Origin: Bacteroidales bacterium
GTDB lineage: Bacteria; Bacteroidota; Bacteroidia; Bacteroidales; UBA932
DNA length: 30,814 nucleotides
Direction of reading: 5' to 3'
NCBI GenBank assembly: GCA_024402115.1
Contig: JAKSJQ010000025.1
Location: 1-30,814 of the forward strand
Part shown: piece after piece, positions 1-6,684 of the stretch
How positions within the stretch are numbered: position 1 is the first letter of the stretch
Layout of the letters: each line of letters opens with the position of its first letter
Position numbers and translations under genes: made by a program
The notes under the pieces: generated by a model
Databases searched by the model: none
What the model saw: the letters and a program-made list of their open reading frames with translations, nothing else
Told to the model about the DNA's origin: nothing

Positions 1-175
1 CGGTCCTTGCGAGGCCTCCTGCCACGGGACCGGAGCAGATGTCTCCGTCATAGGAGAAATAGATCCGGCGGCCGTCAGGGGAGAGGGACGGAAAGCTGGC
101 AAAGCGGACAGGCTCAGCTGATGCGATTGCCCCGAGAATGAACAATGATGCTGCAGTTAGGGAAGCTTTTTTCAT
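1..175 (-). CDS. N-terminal fragment of a secreted PD40 beta-propeller protein (tricorn-like), cut by the window edge
   Basis: The first 58 codons are visible on the minus strand; the start codon is the ATG complementary to 173-175 and the frame stays open to base 1. Residues 1-20 form a signal peptide: a Lys-Lys n-region, a Ala/Leu/Ile hydrophobic core and an Ala-Ser-Ala cleavage site. Right after it comes a stretch around residues 28-45 matching a PD40 beta-propeller blade (FPSLSPDGRRIYFSYDGDI). Such blades open secreted tricorn-protease homologues, PD40 amidohydrolases and TolB-like proteins, so the export and the propeller are well supported but the C-terminal enzyme domain is unknown. 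It is divergent from the gene at 404, with a -7 box at 218-225 on its own strand. Confidence 0.7.
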   Translation of the reverse strand, partial: MKKASLTAASLFILGAIASAEPVRFASFPSLSPDGRRIYFSYDGDICSGPVAGGLART

Positions 176-217
176 GGTATATGTGTTTTTTTTCTGGCTC
201 AGTATGTAATCTGGATG

Positions 218-225
218 CAAATATA
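218..225 (-). promoter_or_regulatory. Bacteroidota -7 box for the PD40 protein
   Basis: On the minus strand this reads TATATTTG, an exact match to TAnnTTTG, 42 bases ahead of the ATG at 175. No clear -33 TTTG element is visible at the usual distance, so this is a moderate-strength call. Confidence 0.45.
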
Positions 226-275
226 TCAAATAGACATGTTTATATGAACAGACGCTCCATTCCGGAATCGATCCT

Positions 276-304
276 GGATGCAAAAAGGCATCTTTTTGCC
301 GTCC
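276..304. other. Intergenic hairpin with A-tract/T-tract stem
   Basis: GCAAAAAG (280-287) and CTTTTTGC (292-299) pair perfectly over 8 bp around a 4-base loop, and flanking GGA/TCC bases can add weak outer pairs. It lies between the divergent genes at 175 and 404, about 60-100 bases from either predicted -7 box. It is not followed by a U-tract on either strand outside the stem, so it is not a standard terminator. The role is unknown. Confidence 0.35.
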
Positions 305-365
305 GAAATGCTGATTATTTATATCTCTTATCCAAAAAATGTTACTCGTTTATGGCAAAAATGGG

Positions 366-373
366 TACATTTG
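366..373 (+). promoter_or_regulatory. Bacteroidota -7 box for the galactose-binding-like/GH43 operon
   Basis: TACATTTG matches TAnnTTTG exactly and lies 30 bases before the ATG at 404. At the expected -33 distance only a weak TTA is seen. Confidence 0.45.
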
Positions 374-403
374 CGATATTAAGGATACTAACCAAATTAC
401 ATC

Positions 404-1186
404 ATGTACACAAAACTTATCAAACTTTCAGTAGCTGCCCTTGCGCTGACCTTCGCTGTCGCTGCATCAGCACAGCCTCGCCGCGCTCCGGAAGTTATGC
501 CTAATTTTGCACCTACCCCAGCGTCAGTGCAGAATGTAACTCACCCTACCTTGGATGACTATTTCACTCCAGTCTATCCTGCCACCAAGTCAAAGAAGCC
601 TGTAGTGGTTGCTCCCGCAACTCCAGACAAGGACGGCTTCATCCGCAGGTGGTCTCTCCTCGAGCCTATCGACAAGCTTGAACTCAGGAGCAACGATATG
701 TTCACCGACAGCTGGCTCCGCGAGGAGTTCGCTACCGAGCATTTCCCTGGCCAGTGGACTATCGTCCCTACCGATGGCCAGAAGGTGAAGCTCGACAAGA
801 AGACCACCCGTACATGGCACTGCCTCGACAGCAAGCGCTGGAACGTCAAGCTCTACCGCTTCGCCACCGGTCTCGGACTCCGTCCAACCGAGGGCAAGTA
901 TTTTGCCGTCACTGTCATCGAGTGTGACAAGGATATGACTGTCCGCATGGCAGTCGGCTCCAACTCAGGTTCTATGTGGTGGGTTGACGGTGAGGAGGCT
1001 CTCATTCTTGCAAACGACCGCCGTATGGTTGTTGACGATGTGGTTTCAAAGAAGATCACTCTTCACGCAGGTAAGAACATCGTTCGCGGTGTCGTTATCA
1101 ACGGCCCTGGCATGTCTGACTTCTGCGTCCGTTTCCTCGACGAGAAGGGCAAGCCTGTAACCAATCTCAAAGTGTCTAACCAGTAA
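404..1186 (+). CDS. Secreted single-domain galactose-binding-like protein (putative carbohydrate-binding accessory protein)
   Basis: 260 aa. Residues 1-23 are a clear signal peptide (MYTKLIK n-region, hydrophobic core, ASAQ cleavage). A Pro-rich linker follows to about residue 75. From about residue 78 a jelly-roll pattern resembles the galactose-binding-like modules found in secreted Bacteroidota and Planctomycetes esterases and glycosidases: an opening FIRRWSLLEPI strand, a central VGSNSGSMWWVDGEEAL turn (compare GSDDGvkvWlNGk) and a final HAGKNIVRGVVINGPG-SDFCVRFLD segment. No catalytic motif is visible. It lies 13 bases before the GH43 gene on the same strand, so the two are probably co-transcribed and secreted together. 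The family assignment rests on pattern likeness; a sugar-binding role is inferred from the context. Confidence 0.6.
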   Translation: MYTKLIKLSVAALALTFAVAASAQPRRAPEVMPNFAPTPASVQNVTHPTLDDYFTPVYPATKSKKPVVVAPATPDKDGFIRRWSLLEPIDKLELRSNDMFTDSWLREEFATEHFPGQWTIVPTDGQKVKLDKKTTRTWHCLDSKRWNVKLYRFATGLGLRPTEGKYFAVTVIECDKDMTVRMAVGSNSGSMWWVDGEEALILANDRRMVVDDVVSKKITLHAGKNIVRGVVINGPGMSDFCVRFLDEKGKPVTNLKVSNQ

Positions 1187-1199
1187 TCGCCAGTAAATT

Positions 1200-2642
1200 A
1201 TGAAGACAAGATTCATTTTGGCAGCAGCCATGATTGCCGGCCTCTCAATTTCTGCCAATGCACAGATCACCGGCGATATCTATGTACACGACCCATCAAC
1301 CATCGTAAAGTGCGACGGTAAGTATTATACATTCGGTACCGGAAGCGGTGGAAGCTGGTCAGAGGATGGTTACACCTGGCACACCGGTGCAGTCCGTATC
1401 GGTGGCGGTGTGGCACCGGACGTGATCAAGATCGGTGACCGCTATCTCGTATCATACTCATCTACCTTCCCTGAGACTGACGGTAAGACCAAGGGTAACA
1501 TCATCAACATGTGGACCAAGACCCTTGACCATACCTCACCTGATTTCGGATATTCAGACGCAATGCTCGTAGCGTGGGCAGGTGCAGATGATGACTGCTG
1601 GGCAATCGACCCTGCATTCCTCATGGGCCCTGACGGACGTCTCTGGCTTTCTTACGGTACTTACTTTGGTGCCATCCGCATCGTCGAGATCGACCCTAAG
1701 ACTGGCGACCGTATGCCTGGCAACGAGGCAGTCGACGTGGCTATCGACTGCGAGGCTACCGCTCTCATGTACAGGAACGGCTGGTATTATCTTCTCGCAA
1801 CCCACGGAACCTGCTGCGACGGCACCAACTCTACCTATAACATCGTTGTCGGCCGTTCACGCAATCCACAGGGACCATACGTTGACAACATCGGCCGTGA
1901 CATGCTTCAGGGTGGCGGTAAGATGGTTCTCTCTGCAGGAAACCGCGTCACCGGTCCTGGCCATTTCGGACAGACCATCGAGGACGAAGGCGTGGAGAAG
2001 ATGTCTTGCCACTTCGAGGCTGACTTCGACAGAAGCGGACGTTTCGTAATCGGTATCCTCCCACTCCTTTGGAAGAACGATTGGCCAGTCGCTGGCGATC
2101 CATTCAAGGAGGGCACCTACGAGATCGAGTCTCAGAGACGTGGTTACGCTCTTGAGATCGCTACTGACTACGTGAGGACCGCCGGCCGTATGTTCGGCTT
2201 CGGCGCAGACAACTCACCACTCGTGGCTCTCGAGAACCAGAAGCTTGAGGATGTCATCGCAGGTTGGCCTGAGGGCAATATCGACATCCAGTGCTGTGAC
2301 TACATGTTCCATCCAAACCAGAGGTGGACTGTTACAGCTGCAGGTGAGTATGGCGGATATCTCGGACAGCCATACTACAAGATTACCATCGAGGGTACCA
2401 ACCGTGCACTCGCTGCCACCGCTGACTGCGAACTTACTTCAGTTCCTGAGTTCACCGGAGCTCCAGAGCAGCTCTGGAGAATCGATCAGAATGTCGACGG
2501 TACTTTCCGTATCATGCCTAAGGCAGTCCCTGGTCATGAGGGTGAGAACCTTGTTCTCTACACCACCGGTGACAGCTCTGTCGCTCTCGGTGCATGGAAC
2601 TTCAACGACGACAACTGCAAGTGGGATTTCCGCGACAGGTAG
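1200..2642 (+). CDS. Secreted GH43 glycoside hydrolase (arabinan endo-1,5-alpha-L-arabinanase-like)
   Basis: 480 aa with a signal peptide (residues 1-21, ending ANA-Q). Residues 25 to about 310 form a five-bladed beta-propeller of clan GH-F. The three carboxylates of the family are visible: Asp31 in HDPS (general base), Asp137 in WAIDPAF (pKa modulator and substrate orientation) and Glu185 in DCEATAL (general acid). The SYGTYFGAIRI and ATHGTCCDGTNSTYNI segments resemble arabinanases. Residues from about 310 to 480 form a C-terminal beta-rich domain with QRWTV and EQLWRI repeats, like the extra domain of Bacteroides arabinanases or a ricin-type fold. It should cut arabinan side chains of pectin outside the cell or in the periplasm. 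Beta-xylosidase or arabinofuranosidase activity remains possible within GH43. Confidence 0.85.
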   Translation: MKTRFILAAAMIAGLSISANAQITGDIYVHDPSTIVKCDGKYYTFGTGSGGSWSEDGYTWHTGAVRIGGGVAPDVIKIGDRYLVSYSSTFPETDGKTKGNIINMWTKTLDHTSPDFGYSDAMLVAWAGADDDCWAIDPAFLMGPDGRLWLSYGTYFGAIRIVEIDPKTGDRMPGNEAVDVAIDCEATALMYRNGWYYLLATHGTCCDGTNSTYNIVVGRSRNPQGPYVDNIGRDMLQGGGKMVLSAGNRVTGPGHFGQTIEDEGVEKMSCHFEADFDRSGRFVIGILPLLWKNDWPVAGDPFKEGTYEIESQRRGYALEIATDYVRTAGRMFGFGADNSPLVALENQKLEDVIAGWPEGNIDIQCCDYMFHPNQRWTVTAAGEYGGYLGQPYYKITIEGTNRALAATADCELTSVPEFTGAPEQLWRIDQNVDGTFRIMPKAVPGHEGENLVLYTTGDSSVALGAWNFNDDNCKWDFRDR

Positions 2643-2705
2643 TCTGACGGCTTTCCCTCCGGCAGCGACCTTGCGGGAACTGCTGGATGGAGACTATGAA
2701 TATAA

Positions 2706-2736
2706 GGCGATGGCGTTAATGCCGTCGCCTTTTTTT
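2706..2736 (+). terminator. Rho-independent terminator after the GH43 gene
   Basis: GGCGATGGC (2706-2714) pairs with GCCGTCGCC (2721-2729) through nine positions, one of them G-U, around the loop GTTAAT. Seven T residues follow at once (2730-2736). It ends the 404-2642 operon and lies just ahead of the promoter of the next gene. Confidence 0.85.
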
Positions 2737-2737
2737 G

Positions 2738-2745
2738 TATATTTG
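2738..2745 (+). promoter_or_regulatory. Bacteroidota -7 box for the FMN-dehydrogenase/isomerase operon
   Basis: TATATTTG matches TAnnTTTG exactly and is 47 bases ahead of the ATG at 2793. The region where a -33 element would sit is inside the preceding terminator hairpin, and no good TTTG is visible there. Confidence 0.45.
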
Positions 2746-2792
2746 TGACAAACTGATATAGGTATATCCTTTATCTGAACCCCGAAAAAACT

Positions 2793-3677
2793 ATGGGATA
2801 CACTGCAGATTCTGATAAGATCACAAGAGATTATTTCGACTCCCTGCTGCTGGAGCCGCGTTACCTCGATTCATGCATACCTTCGACCAGGCTTGAACTC
2901 TATGGTCATGTATTCGATACGCCGATAATGACGGCGGCGCTGTCGCATCTGTACAATACCGTCCCGGACGGAATGAATGTATATGCGAAAGGTGCGGCGC
3001 AGGCGAATGCCTTCCACTGGGTAGGAATGGGCGAAGTGGATGAGCTCGAAGGAGTGCTCTCCACCGGAGCCAAGACCGTAAAGGTCATCAAGCCCCATGC
3101 TGACAACAAGCTCGTGTTCGAGAAGATAGAGCATGCCGTCAGGTGCGGATGCATAGCCGTGGGAATGGACATCGACCACCCGTTTACTCCCGAGGGAGAA
3201 TACGACAACTGCTGCGGGTTCCCTCTGAAGAGCAAGTCCACCGAGGAACTTGCAGAATTCGTTCAGGCTGCCGGTGTACCGTTCATAGTGAAGGGCGTAC
3301 TCAGTGTGCGCGATGCAGAAAAGTGCCTCAAGGCCGGATGCAAGGGAATAGTAGTCTCTCATCACCATGGTATGATTCCTTATGCGGTACCTCCTCTGAT
3401 GGTGCTCGAAGATATAGTTAAGGCTGTCGGGAGCGAGATGCCAGTATTCGTGGACTGCGGAATAGCAAACGGTGTCGACGCGTACAGGTGCCTTGCGCTC
3501 GGAGCGACGGCCGTATCCGTGGGACGACACCTTATGGGCTTCCTCAAGGACGGTCCTGACGCCGTAGAGGCGAGGATAAGGCAGATGAACGCGGAACTCG
3601 CGGGCATCATGGCCAAGACAGGAGTGAGAAAGCTCGATGAATTCGATCCAAGTGTAATCCATAAAAGAAGTTTCTGA
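2793..3677 (+). CDS. FMN-dependent alpha-hydroxy-acid dehydrogenase family protein, divergent
   Basis: 294 aa, shorter than the usual 350-400 aa of lactate oxidase or glycolate oxidase. The (beta/alpha)8 FMN-binding signatures are present in the C-terminal half: VPFIVKGVLSVRDAEKCLKAG (the FMN lysine segment), the loop IVVSHHHGMIPY, VFVDCGIANGVDAYRCLALGA (the DGGIRxGxDvxKALALGA counterpart) and VSVGR. The loop that normally reads SNHGGRQ, holding the catalytic His and the substrate-carboxylate Arg, is SHHHGMIP here, so the Arg is absent. The enzyme may oxidise something other than a simple 2-hydroxy acid, or work as a different FMN enzyme. It overlaps the next gene by one base (TGATG), which implies translational coupling with the isomerase-like protein. 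The family is well supported; the substrate is unknown. Confidence 0.72.
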   Translation: MGYTADSDKITRDYFDSLLLEPRYLDSCIPSTRLELYGHVFDTPIMTAALSHLYNTVPDGMNVYAKGAAQANAFHWVGMGEVDELEGVLSTGAKTVKVIKPHADNKLVFEKIEHAVRCGCIAVGMDIDHPFTPEGEYDNCCGFPLKSKSTEELAEFVQAAGVPFIVKGVLSVRDAEKCLKAGCKGIVVSHHHGMIPYAVPPLMVLEDIVKAVGSEMPVFVDCGIANGVDAYRCLALGATAVSVGRHLMGFLKDGPDAVEARIRQMNAELAGIMAKTGVRKLDEFDPSVIHKRSF

Positions 3678-4498
3678 TGTTACTGGGCATATCATCATCA
3701 CTCAGCCACGGCACTCCCCAGGAGTGGGCTGCAAAGCATGTCGCATTGGGCCTCAAGTCGGTCAACTTTCCGGTGGATTACCTCGCAGGAGAGGATGTCT
3801 TCATGGCATATAAGAAGGCCGCGGATGAGGCCGGACTCGTGATCGCTGAGGTCGGCGTGTGGAGGAATACCCTCGCTGCGGATCTCGACGAGAGGAAGAA
3901 ATGGACAGATTACGCGATAGGTCAGCTGCGCATGGCGGATGCAATAGGAGCGCGCTGCTGCGTGAACGTGATGGGAACTCCGTACGGCCCACGTTGGGAT
4001 GGTGGATATAGGGATAATTTCAGCGAGGAGGCGTGGAAGCTCTCGATCGCCAAGATCCAGGAGATCATCGATGCCGCGAATCCCAAGACTGCCAAGTTCA
4101 GCATCGAGTCGATGCCTTGGATGATTCCGAGCAGTCCGGACGAGTACATGCTCATGATGGAGGAGGTGGACCGTCCGCAGTTCGGGGCGCACCTTGACGT
4201 CGTGAACATGATCACTTCTCCGCAGAGATATTTCTACAATGACGAGTTCCTGCTGGAGTGCTTCGACAAGCTCCGGGGAAGGATTGTGAGCTGCCATCTC
4301 AAGGACATCAGGCTGAAGGAGGAGTATACCTTCCAGCTTGAGGAGTGCGCCTGCGGGGAGGGAAGTCTCGATCTCGAACTTTATGCGCGTCTTGCAGACT
4401 CGGAGAATCCTCAGATGCCGATGATCATAGAACATCTCGATACCGACGCGGAATACGAGGCCAGCGTCGCATACGTGCGAGGGCGTCTTGGTATCTAG
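3677..4498 (+). CDS. Sugar phosphate isomerase/epimerase-like TIM barrel protein
   Basis: 273 aa, cytoplasmic, with no signal peptide. The sequence follows the xylose-isomerase-like/AP-endonuclease-2 fold. Four residues fit the usual divalent-metal set at the ends of the barrel strands: Glu144 (FSIESMPW), Asp174 (GAHLDVVN), His207 (SCHLKDI) and Glu252 (IIEHLDT). Members isomerise or epimerise keto-sugars, inositol derivatives or hydroxypyruvate. The ATG is inside the stop of the FMN-enzyme gene, so the two probably act on one substrate in turn, for example oxidation of a polyol or sugar acid and isomerisation of the product. The reaction itself is inference. Confidence 0.8.
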   Translation: MLLGISSSLSHGTPQEWAAKHVALGLKSVNFPVDYLAGEDVFMAYKKAADEAGLVIAEVGVWRNTLAADLDERKKWTDYAIGQLRMADAIGARCCVNVMGTPYGPRWDGGYRDNFSEEAWKLSIAKIQEIIDAANPKTAKFSIESMPWMIPSSPDEYMLMMEEVDRPQFGAHLDVVNMITSPQRYFYNDEFLLECFDKLRGRIVSCHLKDIRLKEEYTFQLEECACGEGSLDLELYARLADSENPQMPMIIEHLDTDAEYEASVAYVRGRLGI

Positions 4499-4539
4499 AG
4501 AAATAGTTCATAAATTGCAGAGACTTTATACAATATATC

Positions 4540-6681
4540 ATGCCGTTTTCTGAATCCCTTGCTGAATATGGACATGTCTGGGCCATCCAGGCCGTTGTCC
4601 TTTCAGTCATTATAATCGCTGTCATGCTGAACTGGAAGCGTCTCATGAAGTATGTCGCTTCCCACATGATATCCCTGGCACTCGTGATCTGGGGCGTTGG
4701 AATATGCCTCTATGCGCTCGGATTCTCATTCGAGGGAACCGCCGAGAGCTTTCCTGCGCTGCTTCTGCGTGCGATGCAGGCTGCGCTCGGAATGTTCCTG
4801 TCGGAGAATGAGCTCATCGAGGTTTCCGGACACTACAAGGAGAGCGCCCTCTACATGACCGTATTCGCGGTGACGCATTTCAGCGCGCTGTTCCTCAGTG
4901 CCATACTCATCTTCAACACTATCGGATACAGGCTCAGAAGCTCTGTCAGGCTTCTGACCGAGGATATCAGATGCAGAAGGCAGAGGAAGGACACCTATGT
5001 GTTCATGGGCGTCAATTCCCCTTCGATGAGTCTTGCCAGGGACATCAGGAAATCCAACCCTGACGCCAGGATCATCTTCATGCATCAGTCCAATGAACAT
5101 TCGATGGGCGAGAAGCTGGAAGTCTCCCAGCTGATCAACTCTGCGACGATGAACAGCCACGGCACCTCTGTAGAGGGCCTCGTCGACTCCATAGATTCAG
5201 CCATGCTCGTCTATGTGAGCTCTGAATCGGCACGCAGGGACAAGAACAAATACTCCAGGATCCGCCGCATACTCTCGTCGTCGAACATGCTGTATCTGCA
5301 CTTCTTCACCGATGATGAGGATCAGAACATGTCCCTTGCGGAGCTTTTCTTCACAGGCATCAGGCTCGATCTGAGCAAGGTGAAGACAATCAAGTACTAT
5401 ATCCTTGCAGGAGAGAGTGCGAAGAGGCATTCAGTTGAGGAGATAATCGCCCTGCGCGGAGATGACAACGGCAAGGTCAAGGCCGTATTCGTGGACCGTT
5501 CGCAGCTTGCGGTGGCTTCGCTCATGCATTATTCCGACACCCATCCTGTCACGACCTATCCGGAAGAGTCCATCGTCGGCGGCAGGGTGAAGGGGGAGTT
5601 CAACGCATGGCTGCTCGGTTTCGGCAGCACCGGCAAGGAGATGCTCCGATTCATGTATGAGTTCTCCTCATTCATCGGGACTGACGACAAGCCTGTGCCA
5701 AGGCACATCTCCATCTATGACCGCAATCTCGAGGCCATGAAGGGCCAGATGTTCCGCTCATGTCCGGCTATCCTTGATTCCGGCTGCGTGGACGACCTCC
5801 ATGCCGAGATAGGCACCGTCGAGTTCTGGGACAGGCTTCGCGAAGCTGCGGATTCCCTCAACTGCATCTGCATCTCACTCGGAGATGACGAGAATGACCT
5901 CAGCTGCACGAGGGAGATCTACCGACACCTCCTCAAGTACCGCACCGCACCGCTCGTGAATACACGTATCTATGTGAGAGTGTATTCTCCTCAGTACGAG
6001 AGCCTGATCAAGGCGCTCGCCGGGGAATACAACAACGGCAGCAGCGGAATCGAGATTGTGCCGTTCGGCGGCGTAAGCGATATCTTCAATACGAAGATCA
6101 TCCTCAAGTCTGACGTCCTCGATGCGTTCAAGCAGTTCAACTACTGGTTCGACATGATCAGGGGACGCAATCAGGGAATGGACGCAGAGCAGTGCTGGAT
6201 CAGCGATTTCTCAATCGCGAAATACAAGGACAGGTATGTCGATCCTGTGGTCTCCATTGACGAGCTCCACAGAAGAAAGGATCAGTGCGCGTCCCAGACC
6301 TACTATATCGGAACCCTCCTTCACCTTGCCGGCATAAGGAAGGGCGACAAGGACAGGCTTCTTGAGATAGCCGATATCACCGCACAGAGAGATGTGGACC
6401 ATCTGGGATACGGGCATGCAGACCCTCAGACAGCCGATCTCCTCGATGTTCTTGTCAGGACCTCATACCTCAAGCAGCAGGCTCTTCACGACTTCCTCGG
6501 ATACAGCCCAAGCGACGAGGAGACCATCAGGAAGGACCGCAATGCGTCCATGAAGATGAAGCTTACCCAGTATTCGGTTCCGTGGGACAAGGCTTCTGAA
6601 AAGACAAAGAGGGTGTCGTATGCCGTGCTCGACACAAGCTTCACTCTCGCAAAGGATATTGTCAACAGATACATTAAGTAA
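4540..6681 (+). CDS. Inner-membrane protein with two Rossmann/RCK-like (TrkA-N-like) domains, function unknown
   Basis: 713 aa. The N-terminus holds three hydrophobic segments (about residues 12-32, 38-62 and 100-130) and between the last two an amphipathic piece (68-86) that could be re-entrant. No TVGYG-type potassium filter is present. Cytoplasmic part: a first Rossmann-like unit starting near residue 150 (YVFMGVNSPSMSLARDIRKS) with a strand-helix-strand pattern, and a second with a proper dinucleotide motif, G360-F-G-S-T-G365, followed by HISIYDRNLEAM, where an acidic residue ends the second strand. This tandem layout recalls channels gated by RCK pairs (Castor/Pollux-like, BK-like). The last roughly 150 residues are helical with no recognised motif. 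It is followed after 3 bases by the phosphatase-kinase gene, so it is probably the membrane or ligand-sensing part of that signalling system. I do not recognise a named family. Confidence 0.55.
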   Translation: MPFSESLAEYGHVWAIQAVVLSVIIIAVMLNWKRLMKYVASHMISLALVIWGVGICLYALGFSFEGTAESFPALLLRAMQAALGMFLSENELIEVSGHYKESALYMTVFAVTHFSALFLSAILIFNTIGYRLRSSVRLLTEDIRCRRQRKDTYVFMGVNSPSMSLARDIRKSNPDARIIFMHQSNEHSMGEKLEVSQLINSATMNSHGTSVEGLVDSIDSAMLVYVSSESARRDKNKYSRIRRILSSSNMLYLHFFTDDEDQNMSLAELFFTGIRLDLSKVKTIKYYILAGESAKRHSVEEIIALRGDDNGKVKAVFVDRSQLAVASLMHYSDTHPVTTYPEESIVGGRVKGEFNAWLLGFGSTGKEMLRFMYEFSSFIGTDDKPVPRHISIYDRNLEAMKGQMFRSCPAILDSGCVDDLHAEIGTVEFWDRLREAADSLNCICISLGDDENDLSCTREIYRHLLKYRTAPLVNTRIYVRVYSPQYESLIKALAGEYNNGSSGIEIVPFGGVSDIFNTKIILKSDVLDAFKQFNYWFDMIRGRNQGMDAEQCWISDFSIAKYKDRYVDPVVSIDELHRRKDQCASQTYYIGTLLHLAGIRKGDKDRLLEIADITAQRDVDHLGYGHADPQTADLLDVLVRTSYLKQQALHDFLGYSPSDEETIRKDRNASMKMKLTQYSVPWDKASEKTKRVSYAVLDTSFTLAKDIVNRYIK

Positions 6682-6684
6682 GGA

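Noticed and set aside
145..504. 119-codon plus-strand frame across the divergent spacer
   Set aside because: It overlaps the signal-peptide codons of both flanking genes and both -7 boxes, and its translation looks random.
2871..3701. 276-codon minus-strand frame opposite the FMN enzyme gene
   Set aside because: Antisense shadow; the plus-strand frame has FMN-binding signatures and the coupled start of the next gene.
3698..4435. 245-codon minus-strand frame opposite the isomerase-like gene
   Set aside because: Antisense shadow of a gene with all four metal ligands.
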